This document shows, one piece after another, positions 24,036-34,160 of a stretch of 64,000 nucleotides of DNA. Location: assembly GCA_900175165.2 (NCBI GenBank), contig FWWN02000253.1:1-64000 (forward strand). Reading direction: 5' to 3'. Every line of letters starts with the position of its first letter. Positions within the stretch are counted from its first letter, which is position 1. A program made the translations under genes and the position numbers. This stretch comes from Rhizomucor pusillus (lineage: Eukaryota > Mucoromycota > Mucoromycetes > Mucorales > Lichtheimiaceae). A model generated the notes under the pieces. It was not told the DNA's origin, ran no database searches, and was given only the letters and a program-made list of their open reading frames with translations.

Positions 24036-26104
24036 ATGACTCCTCCTTCTTCTATTCCTCTTTCAAAACTTCTTCGACGTTCACGACTAGCGTTTTCAAA
24101 GTTTCACTACAGACGACACCACCACCAGCAGCATCCGCCGCCAGCGACACCGACCACCAGCAGCAACTGTCAAAAGAAAATGAACGGGTTCTCGTTGGGA
24201 CATGACATGTCTCCATCGCCGAATCAGCTGTACAAGCTTGGCAACAACTATCTGTTTGGACGGCAAGGATATCCGCAGAACAGAGCGTTAGCAGTAAAGT
24301 ACTTTAAGAAAGCGACCAGCTTCGGGCACGCACCGGCAGAAGCTGTGCTTGGATTTTGCTACGAATTTGGTCTGGGCGTGGAGAGAAATTTCAGGTTATC
24401 AGAGCAGCACTATCTGCGTGCAGCGCAATCAAACGATGGATTGGCCATGGCACGACTCTCCTTTTTGCGAAAATACGGCAGACCCAATGTGAAAATCAAT
24501 CGAGCCGAAGCTGAAGAGTGGGCTGCTCGAGTCCGTCGCATCGCACACACAAACCCTGTTGGCTGGATCGTCCAGGCAGCCACCCTCGACAACGACGCTG
24601 CGGCCCAGTATGCGCTTGGAGTCTGCTACCACGACGGTGTGGGGATGCCTAAAGACGAGCATGCGGCTTTCCGGTGGTACAAGGCTAGTGCAGATCAGGG
24701 AAATGCTCGAGGACAGGGTATCTTAGGTTATTGTTACGGTGAAGGGTTTGGAGTCCCAAAGGACGAGGTCGAGGCACTCAAGTGGTACAGACTTGCAGCC
24801 GAGCAGGGCGAGACCGTTGCTATATACAATGTTGGTTACTGCTACGAAGACGGCATTGGCGTGAAACGAAATGTCAAAGAAGCAGTCAAGTGGTACCGGT
24901 TATCAGCTGAACAAGGAAATGCGTTTGCACAGAATTCACTCGGATACTGCTACGAGGACGGAATTGGAGTAGAGCAAGATCTCGAGCAGGCTGCGATGTG
25001 GTATAAGCGATCTGCGGAGCAAGGTTACCCCTGGGCAGAATGTAACCTCGGTTATTGCTACCAAAACGGTATCGGCATACCAAGGGATGATGCATTGGGT
25101 GTATATTGGTATCGCAAAGCAGCCGTCCAGGGTCACGCCCGTGCACAACATAACCTCGGATTTTGCTATCAGAATGGCATTGGCGTTGAACGCAACGAGC
25201 AAGAGGCAGTCAAGTGGTACAGGCGATCGGCTGAACGTGGCAACATATTTGCGTATCACTCCCTAGGATACTGCCATCAGAATGGTATCGGTGTCCCTGT
25301 CAACGAACAAGAGGCTGTCTTTTGGTATTACCTGAGTGCTGAAGAGAATCATGCACCGGCCCAGTTATCGCTCGGTTATTGCTACCGCAACGGCATCGGC
25401 GTACCAAAGAACGAACGCGAAGCTGTAAAGTGGTTCAAGCGATCGGCCGAGCAAGGCAACGCCCTCGCACAAAACTCGCTTGGATTCTGCTACGAGGAAG
25501 GTCTTGGAGTCAAGAAAGATCCAAGCATGGCTGTCCATTGGTATCGCAAGTCTGCTAGACAAAATAATCCATGGGCACAGTGTAATCTTGGCTACTGCTA
25601 CGCCAACAGTATCGGTGTAGAGCAGGATAACACCAAGGCCGTGTATTGGTATCGCCAGGCATGTCTTCAAAACCACGCCAGAGCACTTGACAAGTTGGGT
25701 GTCCATTTGCAATCCGGACTTGGCGTCGAACGCAATTTAGAAGCAGCATTTGCGCTTTTCAAGCGGGCAGCAGAGCAAGACCATGTTTCGGCACAGTTCC
25801 ATTTGGCAAACTGCTACGAGAAAGGCCTTGGATGCCCTGTCGATCTTCATCAAGCAACCGTGTGGTTTGAGCGAGCGGCTTTAGGTAAGTAGCGATTGTC
25901 ATCGTTCACATTATTTAGTAACCTTTTTCTAATTCTTGTTTTTACAAAGCCGGTTGCCGAAGCTCACACGACCGACTGCGCCGTCTCCTTGTCAGGGTAT
26001 GCTTGCTATCACCGGATTCAAGTCTGAGTGGTGTAGGCAGTATGAACGAAGAAGACCTCGTTTGTTGCGGATTCATCTCTGGCCACAGCGCACCAGCTGC
26101 TTAA
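24036..26104 (+). CDS. Sel1-repeat (TPR-like) protein
   Basis: Solenoid scaffold of about 14 Sel1 repeats (36-38 residues each), with the recurring core LGYCYxxGxGVxxxxxEAVKWYRxSAEQG. Relatives include chitin-synthase activators (Skt5/Chs4) and ERAD factor Hrd3, but no feature here picks one of those functions. Exon 1 runs 24036-25884. A 65-nt intron (25885-25949) leads to a short exon ending at 26104, giving 667 residues; without it the frame would stop two codons later. The first ATG is followed by a basic, His/Pro-rich leader of about 50 residues, which could be a mitochondrial presequence or simply disordered; a second ATG at 24181 gives a shorter form starting MNGFSLGHD. Repeats run from about residue 64 to the intron. 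The last 50 residues are Arg/Ser-rich and unlike the repeats. Confidence 0.85.
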
Positions 26105-26331
26105 ACATGCGTATATCACACTTATACCTTTTACATTATTCCTCGCACTCTCCCTAATACTCATCCATCCTGCAAAGTGGAATTGATCCCGTACAAAGCC
26201 CAAAAATATCCTATTTACCCACTATATTACAAAGCATTAATCGCCAAACAAGTAATACAAGAGTAAACTTTCTTTAGCATGTGAAAGTCTTGTCTGTCTC
26301 TCCTTTCCCTCCTCCTCCTCGTTTCAGCGTC

Positions 26332-27216
26332 ATGGCTTCTAATTCACGCGAAGATAAAAGTATGAGTGAATCGCTAGACATGTCAACAGCGTCCTTGCTT
26401 TCGCAGCAATCGACCGCTTCTTCACGCGACCGTTCAGAAAACGGCGGCGGTGCGCCGACCGATTCACACCAAGGACTCTCGTCATCGTCAGTTGCCGATT
26501 CTTCTATACCGTCATTGCCTTCACCACCCTCGCCAGGTTCCATTGTTCCAGAACTCGATACACGCACACAGGCAGCAGCAGCGGCGCCAACAACTTCGTC
26601 GCCGCCTTCCTCTCCAGACAGACCTCAAACAACTTCTTCCTCACAACAGTCGCACCAAGAAGAGCAGCAGAACCAGCAGCAACTGCTACCTTTGCCGATA
26701 CCATCGCTACCAACAAAGGACCCATGGAAACTTTCAACAGTCTTACATGCACTCTTCAACTTTGTATTCAGGAACAACAATCTGCCGCTACTTTTAAATG
26801 CAGTGTACCACTTTACAACCGCCCGTCGACTCATGACAAAGCCGTGGCTCACCGTCAATCGATATGTAAAGATACCGGCAATGCAACCACAAGGCAGCAA
26901 CGACCATCGGCTTATTATGGCAGCGGCGACGCTGGCAACCGATAGCTTGCGGGCGATGGGTTCACTGCACATGGCGCTCGGTTTCCTGGCAAGCTTGGCG
27001 CTTCAAGAGCGGCGCGTCGCGACGGAGCGGTCAGCGTTGATGGTACTTTCCTTGGCTGCTGCGGGGCAATCATGGTCGCACGCAAAAGCATACTGGGCCG
27101 ACGGCCAGTATACATTGAGGGCGTTGAAGGAAATTGGCTCGTTGGATGCATTGGTGCTTGCTGTTAGCAGCGTCGCTTTGATCCAAACCGTGCGGAGAAC
27201 AGGACAGGTGCCCTAA
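26332..27216 (+). CDS. Uncharacterised protein with disordered N-terminus and hydrophobic C-terminal half
   Basis: Single-exon frame of 294 residues from MASNSREDKS. The first 130 residues are Ser/Pro/Gln-rich and disordered, with short CAG/CAA runs. The second half is hydrophobic and helical with several possible membrane segments (HMALGFLASLALQ, ALMVLSLAAAGQSW, ALVLAVSSVALIQTV), separated by charged turns. This layout suggests a small multi-pass membrane protein. I do not recognise the family. Its stop codon overlaps that of the convergent SEN15 gene. The frame is open upstream to a GTG at 26281, but the ATG is the natural start. Confidence 0.65.
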   Translation: MASNSREDKSMSESLDMSTASLLSQQSTASSRDRSENGGGAPTDSHQGLSSSSVADSSIPSLPSPPSPGSIVPELDTRTQAAAAAPTTSSPPSSPDRPQTTSSSQQSHQEEQQNQQQLLPLPIPSLPTKDPWKLSTVLHALFNFVFRNNNLPLLLNAVYHFTTARRLMTKPWLTVNRYVKIPAMQPQGSNDHRLIMAAATLATDSLRAMGSLHMALGFLASLALQERRVATERSALMVLSLAAAGQSWSHAKAYWADGQYTLRALKEIGSLDALVLAVSSVALIQTVRRTGQVP

Positions 27217-27828
27217 CGTTGAGAAGGTGGAACAAGTCCCTTGTGGATGTGATAGTACACAATAGTCGAGTCAGAAGAAACAATGGCAAACGTTATCTTT
27301 CTGATAATAATCGCTATTGATAAGTAAACAACCTTTATTCCTGTACTGCAAGAGAGTTGGTACCTGAGATCGTCTGATCCGCGTGCTTTTTCCAGCTTTG
27401 CAAATGTGTCAGATATACTAGAAACAAGTAACAGTCAGACTAGTTTCTTTGGCAAAGCTGAAAGAATTGACCGTACATTTCCACAGAGAGCTGCCCGTGC
27501 TCATTGATAGGAAGGATAGTCAGTCGATCTTCCGCCTATGATTGATCTAACGTCAATTCTCTTTTCTTGCTCGAGTTTCGCATTTCTATGTCATACCGGG
27601 GAGCCTGGTTCGACAGCCTCGATAAACGTAAGCTCTCCAGGCTTGATTTGGATCGTCTTCCACATTTTGGCTAGAACAAGGTCCAGATACACCTGGCGTA
27701 CCAGCGGCCATTGGTCCGATGGTACCTGGGCCTCCATTGCTTCTAGCTAAATAAAGCAATACGTATCAGCGACCACTGCTTTAATGCATAGCTAAAGTTA
27801 TAGCTATTACCTCTGACTGCAGTATCAT
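27213..27828 (-). CDS. SEN15: tRNA-splicing endonuclease subunit Sen15
   Basis: Small structural subunit of the heterotetrameric endonuclease that cuts introns from pre-tRNAs in the family. Five exons on the minus strand, none long enough to stand out: 27828-27811, 27746-27597, 27535-27477, 27417-27364 and 27300-27213; 122 residues, in frame across all junctions. Recognition rests on the C-terminal block KITFAIVSSDSTIVYY, which matches the Sen15 family (human TLAIVESDSTIVYY), followed by a KGLVPP turn. The N-terminal VYLDLVLAKMW matches VYLDLMESKSW of the human protein. Each intron has GT-AG ends, and the third carries a CTGAC branch-like site. The stop (27213-27215) overlaps the stop of the convergent gene at 26332-27216. 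Confidence 0.82.
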
Positions 27829-29446
27829 CGTCGTGGGGTAAGAAATTGAAAGGGAAGGGAAACGAAAATCTCGCGCTGGCGGAAAACTTTTGAAGCCGAA
27901 GATTTCGGCGGACTTTGGATTATGGGAAGTAGGGAGAGGAGACGTTTATTCAGATGAATGAGGTATTGTAAAATGGGATATCAATGGCGAATAGAATTGG
28001 CTATAGTGGTATTAGAGAGACTTGCTGATTCGAATGAGATCAGAAACTGCAACTTTCGGGAGTCCATATCCACCGCAAATGAATGATAGTGGCGCCAAGA
28101 ATCAGATGATTCAACAGTTTTCTATTCAATTGATCAAAGACGGCCCAAAGCGACTTCCTTGTTGGCAATGGCGGAATATGGGGTCATGATGTCTGCGAGA
28201 CCGGTCAAATATGCATTCAAGGCTTTGTTGCCAAGGATTGGCAGTGTCGCCAAAGAGATCACGGATCTCGTCCAAAATCTTTCCAAACTTGGATCCATGG
28301 CTGCATTTGATGGCAGTGACCGATGCCACATCCAAACTTGGTCGCTCGGAAAAGTTGTGATATTTAAAAGTACTGCGTGATCCAATGATGGTCATATCGA
28401 TATGCCGATCTTCTGTCACTGGCAATGGTACTGTTCAAATCCAAATCCGCCAGGGTCCAAAAAGATGACAGGACGTAAGCATAGATCGTTGCTGATGGTA
28501 CATATGACTGGATCGAATTCTATTCCTCGTCATCCAGCGTAATGATTTAAGTTGACGCAGCGGAAGGATAATGAATACTGCGAGGAAAGAAGCATTTGAA
28601 CGATAACAAAAAGTACGTTGTGTAACGACAGAAGACTTTGTTCTATTCAAAACATAGTTGACGAACATGAACTGAATAGGAATCAGCATTCAGTTGAAAA
28701 TGCGCGCACTGTATTATGTTTTTTCTCAAGAGTAATGGCAGCTGTGAAACTGTAACGTGGGTTTATTAGGGGTTGAGAGAAAAGTTCAAAGAGTATTTAA
28801 TCGGAAATCCGGAACTGTTTCCGCATTGAGGTGCATGCAGAGTTGACAAAAGAAATCCAGTCGTTTCACTGAAAATAGGAAGGGAGGTCTGGTCGCGACC
28901 ATTATTCGGTGACATAGGTTGTCGCGGACCGCACCAATGTTTTTGCTGTTCCTGATATCTCGAGACTGAGATTGCGCGAGGCAAAAATTTTTTCTCACAT
29001 CATTCTCTCGGCGTAATAGGACTGAAACATCCAGGGCCGTTGATTTAGAACATCGCCTGTCTTGTGTGAGAGTGGCTACATTTTCGCGTCACGGGAGCTA
29101 CTGGTAGACGCGACGCCTTTGTGACAGCACCAGAAGTCAAGCTCATCAATAAGGTTACATAGCATTGATTGCGCACGGACATTTATGTTTGTCAGACGTC
29201 AATTTGCAAACAATAAACAACTAGGTCCAGACTCATCAACGGAATACAGAAATCGGGGAACACAGCATGAGTAAAGAGAAACAACCGCTCTGCTGCCAGC
29301 GATGGCCTGGGTGCACGGTGCGATCTCCATATAAATGTGGAAAAAAAGAGGTATCAGGATTTTATTTTCTGCATCTGTGGTTTATCCCCAATCCTCTCGT
29401 TTTTAAATCAACTTTCCAATCCTTGCTAAATATACATAGAATAATA
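27829..29446. other. Intergenic stretch with a possible decayed coding relic
   Basis: About 1.6 kb upstream of SEN15 and of the thaumatin-like gene. On the minus strand around 28126-28560, two frames have protein-like composition (ILDEIRDLFGDTANPWQQ in one; SYVPSATIYAYVLSSFW in another) broken by stops and frame changes. This could be a relic of a gene or element; I do not recognise it. TATAAAT at 29330-29336 probably serves the thaumatin-like gene. Confidence 0.35.
29330..29336 (+). promoter_or_regulatory. Probable TATA box of the thaumatin-like gene
   Basis: TATAAAT 111 bases before the start codon of a secreted-protein gene. Position is the only evidence. Confidence 0.4.
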
Positions 29447-30277
29447 ATGATCTTCTCTACACTCCTTCTTCTTGCCATCTTCGCTGGCCTGGCTGCCAGC
29501 GCTCCTGTCAACGGCACCAGCAATGGAAACCCTTACATTCTTGTCAAGAACAACTGCGATTACAAACTTACCGTTGGCGAATCCCAAAACGGAAACATGT
29601 ATGGCACCTCGGTTGAAGTAGATGCCGGTGCATCGCACACTTTTACTTTCCAAGCCAACTGGGCCGGCCGTGTGTGGGGTCGCCGAAGCTGCAGCGGCAA
29701 AACTTGCAAGTATGCTGGCATGTGGGCGCCTGCCACACTCGCTGAAGTCTTTTTCGAGAAGGGCAACGCTGATTGGTATGATATCTCTCTCGTCGATGGT
29801 TACAACGAACCAATGACTTTGGAACCTATCAATCCTGAGATGTCTGTTTCCGGATCCCAATGCGGCGCCCCAACCTGCTCCAAATCTCCCGATTGCCCCT
29901 CTGAATTGGTCCTCAAGGACGACAACGGCAACGTCATTGGTTGCGAGGTATTATGGATCTGCTACCATCTGTCGTAAGTGGTTCCTCTCTTCTCATACAT
30001 ATATCTGTTAGAGCGCATGCTCCAAATTCCAGAGTCCCGAATACTGCTGCACCGGTAAATATACCGAAGGTGTATGCGAGCCCTCCCAGTACTCCAAGCT
30101 CTTCAAATCTGCATGCCCTGATGCCTACTGTAAGTTTTGTTGAACCGATATTATCACTCACTTTGCAAACGAGTGAACTAACTCAATGTTATTATTCTTC
30201 AAGCTTATGCTTATGATGACGCCACCAGCATGTACACCTGCAAAGCTCAAGGATACAAGGTCACTTTCTGCCCATAG
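29447..30277 (+). CDS. Secreted thaumatin-like protein
   Basis: Extracellular thaumatin-fold protein. Fungal members have been tied to beta-glucan binding or cell-wall remodelling; activity here is unknown. Three exons: 29447-29947, 30012-30129 and 30204-30277; 230 residues. The signal peptide is MIFSTLLLLAIFAGLAASA, with cleavage likely after ASA. The mature part begins near the conserved NNC. It shows family blocks WAGRVWGR, TLAEVFFEKG, DWYDISLVDGYN, C-x-CxxxxxC motifs, YCCTG and the terminal YKVTFCP. I count 14 cysteines after the signal peptide (16 is usual in plant relatives), all even and so possibly paired. The in-frame start at 29267 is not ATG and would hide the signal peptide, so I reject it. 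Confidence 0.9.
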
Positions 30278-31280
30278 ATGACTTTCCGTCCTCTCGTCCC
30301 ATTTTCATTAACAGCTGGTTCTGACAATCTTGTGTTAATTGGGTGGAACGTGTTTGTCAGGACAGAAACGTACCAATGTTTGTTCGTGCTGTAATAAATG
30401 TTTTTCCGTTGTTTGTCTTTTATGTTTTCGTTAATCGACATGTTGGCTTATACTTGGAGATGTGTGAATTTTGCATATGATCCATTGATCCATCATATTC
30501 ACATCGCTTTCATCGCCTATCCTTTGCATTAAAGCGCATGTATTTGTAGCTAACGCTGCCCTTTAACCCGTGGTCGTAGATTCTGTCCTATAGACCGGTA
30601 CGGCCTTTATCAGTTTTCAAGCGGCGCGTCAAGGTGCGACGGCACGCTGTATGCTCTGGCACCCGTGAAGTGTGCGCCATCTATGCTGTCCTCGGTGCTG
30701 TAGACAGCAGCTAAGCCTGTCTTCTAAAATAAGCATGCTTAACGGAGGCTGCTCTGTAAATTTCTGGACTTTCCATTCCCAGAAAAAAATATGCATACGC
30801 TTGGATCCAATAGCCGTGCAGATGCTCGTTCCATGATCAGGCAGAATAGACGATAGTAACCTCGTGTTCTCAATCCGGGTTAAGAAAGGCTGCAGCGTTT
30901 GCTTGCTACTAGAGCGACGTTGCTAACACGATTAATCAAGTCATTAATCTCTACTATAGCTCACTTGCAATAGCAGAAAGTCCAACAACAAATGATATTT
31001 TCTTCTGTTTGCAATGATGGGATTAATCATCAAGGGCAGTCTCTCGAAGCATTGTGTCACGCCAAATTCCGGAAATGTCGCTGGCGGTCCCTGCTCTTGA
31101 TTTTCTAGCAACCGCCAACTGCTTCTCCTGACTATATCTTTTTTTTGTCCCCTTCCCAACCTTACCTTTCCTTCAGCGCCACAGGAACCTTAAAAGGCTA
31201 TTGTCTATTACTCGAAAGTTGTAACAATAACTCATAAACTAACGAACGTTTGCACCAATTAAACGACATTGCTTCTGTTC
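30278..31280. other. Intergenic stretch between the thaumatin-like gene and the zinc-cluster regulator
   Basis: One kilobase with only short open frames on both strands. No gene, RNA or repeat recognised. It presumably includes the regulator's promoter. Confidence 0.45.
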
Positions 31281-33974
31281 ATGGCTGATGAGCAGTCCTC
31301 CAACGACGTTGACGGCAACAACGAGGCAACTAACAGCGGTCGTAAGAACAGCAATCTAGGTGCTGCTTGTTTCCGCTGCAGAGGATTTAGGCGAGTAAAT
31401 CTGTATTCATCTAGGCATTGTGTTTATGCATTTCTGACTCGGATTTGCCTTGCTTCCAGACATGCGTGCGATCGCCAGAAACCGTCCTGCTCCCGGTGTA
31501 GACGGCGTGGAATTACGTGCACCTATCCGGAAGCAGCGCCGACGCTAAAGAAGCTTCAGAAAGCTACCGAGACCTTGAGCGATCGTATACGCAAGTTTGG
31601 TGACCGGCTCAAGTCTGCTGAGGGCATGCCCCGGGAATTCAGGGCCATATCTTTGCAAAGATTGGCGCAGCAGGCACGCAACGTAAATGTACCATCATCA
31701 GCAGCAGCAGCGGCGCCCGATATGACAACGCCTCCATCCTTTTCCGAAACGTCGGACACGGTTTCACTCGCCTCAGATACAACATCGTCAGAGCGCGACG
31801 ATTCCAGCATCAATCGATCCAAAGCACCTAGCGTGGCGTCAACGAGTAACTTTTCCGTGTACCCTTGCAGCAAATGCTTCAAAGATCTTCAGCAATGCGA
31901 TTTGACTATTCCGCAATGCAGTCGCTGCGAGGCGAACGGTTTTGAATGCGTATATCAAAAGACGGAACCAAAAGCCAACCACGTTTCACAAGTTTTGACC
32001 ACGATGAACAAAGTGATGGATCAGTGGCAGGAATCTATTGACAAGATGGCCAAGGATTTCGCACAGAAAACAAGAGACTTTTCGCAGCGAGCTAACAATT
32101 CTTTCAAGATGAAGCCATTGCCGCCTTTTGCGTGGAAAATAACATCGACTGGTCGTGGTCTATCTGTAGAGAGTAACGTCAACTCGTACAACGACCTATC
32201 GAAACTAGTAGATCAGTTTAAACGCACAATGCATATATCACCGCGGGAAACTGATCAAACAGCATCTGAACGTGACAGGTCTCCATCTTTCTCGGAAGAA
32301 CGGCACAGGATTGCAAAATCTGTTGAGTTAGATGACACAAGCTCCATTCACACCTCATCAGGCTTCTCCTTTGCAGTGTGGAATTCTTGGAATCATCCTA
32401 CGCATGCCATGCCCCAGGATTACCCAATTGACATTTCAGACGAACTCACGGATAATCTTGTCGATCTATACTGCCGTTCACCGTGCTGCTCTGCGATTCG
32501 TCTGCCCATTGTTGATACGGCTGAATTCCTCGAGCGGTACCGTGACCCTTGTGAGACAAACAAACCTTCTAAAGTCCTGATCTATGCCATTTGCGCCATG
32601 GCCGCTCGCAACGCATTCCAACTGCATGTCTGGGGAAAGCGGCCTGCGCACGAAGCTCCGAACTACAATATGGGCAAAGCATTGTCGATGGCTTACTGTC
32701 TCAGAGGAAGGGAACTTCTGTCTGACTGTTTCGATGAACCGTCCATGGATAACTGCCAGGCAGCCTTTTTGTTATCGTACTGCCATCACCAGAACGGTTA
32801 TCCCTCTGTGATTTACATTTACGAATGGATCGCATTCAATATGGCGCAGGAGTTGGGTTTATACGATCCCAATCGACAGCTCACGCCCAAAGAAAGCATG
32901 CTAGTTTGGTGTCTCTACTACTTCAATACGTGGTACCGTGTACTACAAGGTGACCCCAACTTAAACGTAGAATCTAGTCAGTTTTATCCCAAGTGCCCGT
33001 TGCCTCCGCCTCCAGAGAAACCAGATATCGAAATGGACGGTGGACCACCATCTCAAGAACTAGTAGACTACTATGTTTGGAGCACGTGGTATTATCTGAT
33101 CCGCTTGCAGATCTTACGGCACGATGTCATGTCTCGGCTTGTAGCAGCACAGGCCGCCGGCAAAGCGGATCCAGATTTGCCGCTGGATTTGATGGAGATG
33201 CAAGATCGTCTCAAGGAGTTCTACGACAACTTGCCTGATGAGTGGCGCAATCTAGACATCAATTCTCTTCCAAACCAACATAATAATTTAGATGGATCGC
33301 CGCCGTCAGCAACCTGTGGATTTGATGATCCTTCAGACCAGAAGCAGTACTGCGTCGATATTCACAGTTTTGCACGATTTTGCATACTGAATGTCCATAC
33401 CTATTACAACATTAACAAAATTCTGCTGTATCAAGCATTCTTTCCTTCCGACCATATACCCACATCTCCTTTCTCGCTCCAATGCCTCTACACGTGCGTC
33501 GATGCCGCATACTCTATTACCCAGATTTTGGAGTACATGTCAAGGCAACGCGACGAATGCAACGTGCCGCTGCTAGGCTTCCTCTTTTCTAACATTGTAT
33601 ACATCAAACTGCTCAACTATGCGGACGACAAGTGTAAATCGTTTGCTCTTCGGTGTCTGCAACTATCCGTCGATATCTCCAAGGCCTCGGTCACATATAC
33701 GTACGATTTCGAAATGGCCAGAAGCTTTGTTGCCGTAATGGAACATGATGTAAGAGAAGTCTGCTCCGGGCAGAGATTTCTCCAGGGGCAATATTCGCAT
33801 CGTGCAAACAGCGTGGATTCTTCCTCGGATGGTTGGTCGCTTTGGTCCAACAATTCATTATCATCCTCACCCTACACTCCTCAACAGAACGGCGCTGGCT
33901 CTACGTTACCAAGTCCCATGGATTACGAGGTCAATGGATTTGTCTTTCCTCCTCACGCTAGTCTGCAGCAGTGA
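31281..33974 (+). CDS. Zn2Cys6 transcription factor with two zinc clusters
   Basis: Fungal regulator. Two exons, 31281-31390 and 31460-33974, give 874 residues. The 69-nt intron begins GC (GCGAGT) and ends CAG. Removing it restores a perfect CX2CX6CX6CX2CX6C cluster (CFRCRGFRHAC..., residues about 30-56). Left in, the frame stays open but 23 residues interrupt the cluster. A second complete CX2CX6CX6CX2CX6C cluster follows at about 31867-31947 (CSKCFKDLQQC...). Between them lies a helical linker and a Ser-rich region. A fungal-specific middle homology domain runs from about 32430 (YPIDISDELTDNLVDLY) to 33760. The C-terminus is Ser/Pro/Gly-rich. The target genes are unknown. A start at the ATG (31281) is preferred; the frame is open only four codons further. 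Confidence 0.9.
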   Translation: MADEQSSNDVDGNNEATNSGRKNSNLGAACFRCRGFRRVNLYSSRHCVYAFLTRICLASRHACDRQKPSCSRCRRRGITCTYPEAAPTLKKLQKATETLSDRIRKFGDRLKSAEGMPREFRAISLQRLAQQARNVNVPSSAAAAAPDMTTPPSFSETSDTVSLASDTTSSERDDSSINRSKAPSVASTSNFSVYPCSKCFKDLQQCDLTIPQCSRCEANGFECVYQKTEPKANHVSQVLTTMNKVMDQWQESIDKMAKDFAQKTRDFSQRANNSFKMKPLPPFAWKITSTGRGLSVESNVNSYNDLSKLVDQFKRTMHISPRETDQTASERDRSPSFSEERHRIAKSVELDDTSSIHTSSGFSFAVWNSWNHPTHAMPQDYPIDISDELTDNLVDLYCRSPCCSAIRLPIVDTAEFLERYRDPCETNKPSKVLIYAICAMAARNAFQLHVWGKRPAHEAPNYNMGKALSMAYCLRGRELLSDCFDEPSMDNCQAAFLLSYCHHQNGYPSVIYIYEWIAFNMAQELGLYDPNRQLTPKESMLVWCLYYFNTWYRVLQGDPNLNVESSQFYPKCPLPPPPEKPDIEMDGGPPSQELVDYYVWSTWYYLIRLQILRHDVMSRLVAAQAAGKADPDLPLDLMEMQDRLKEFYDNLPDEWRNLDINSLPNQHNNLDGSPPSATCGFDDPSDQKQYCVDIHSFARFCILNVHTYYNINKILLYQAFFPSDHIPTSPFSLQCLYTCVDAAYSITQILEYMSRQRDECNVPLLGFLFSNIVYIKLLNYADDKCKSFALRCLQLSVDISKASVTYTYDFEMARSFVAVMEHDVREVCSGQRFLQGQYSHRANSVDSSSDGWSLWSNNSLSSSPYTPQQNGAGSTLPSPMDYEVNGFVFPPHASLQQ

Positions 33975-34160
33975 TTATTACCCCTATCCTCCCTCTTTCT
34001 TTCTTTCTTGTTCTGTTCTTCCCCTTCAAAATGCATGTTTACTTTTTACTATTAGGTATATAACATTTCTTGCCTTTTTCCCCACCTTCCCATGTAATCC
34101 AATCCTCTCCTCCTCCCCCCACCGTGCTTTCTGATATAATACAGTTGTAATCTTGTTCTT

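Noticed and set aside
24886..25749. Minus-strand frames opposite the Sel1 gene
   Set aside because: Periodic shadows of the repeats.
27472..27535. Alternative SEN15 exon 3 reading on to a stop in GQFFQLCQRN, or splicing at the GTCAAT donor
   Set aside because: Only the GTACGG donor leads to the conserved SDSTIVYY block in frame.
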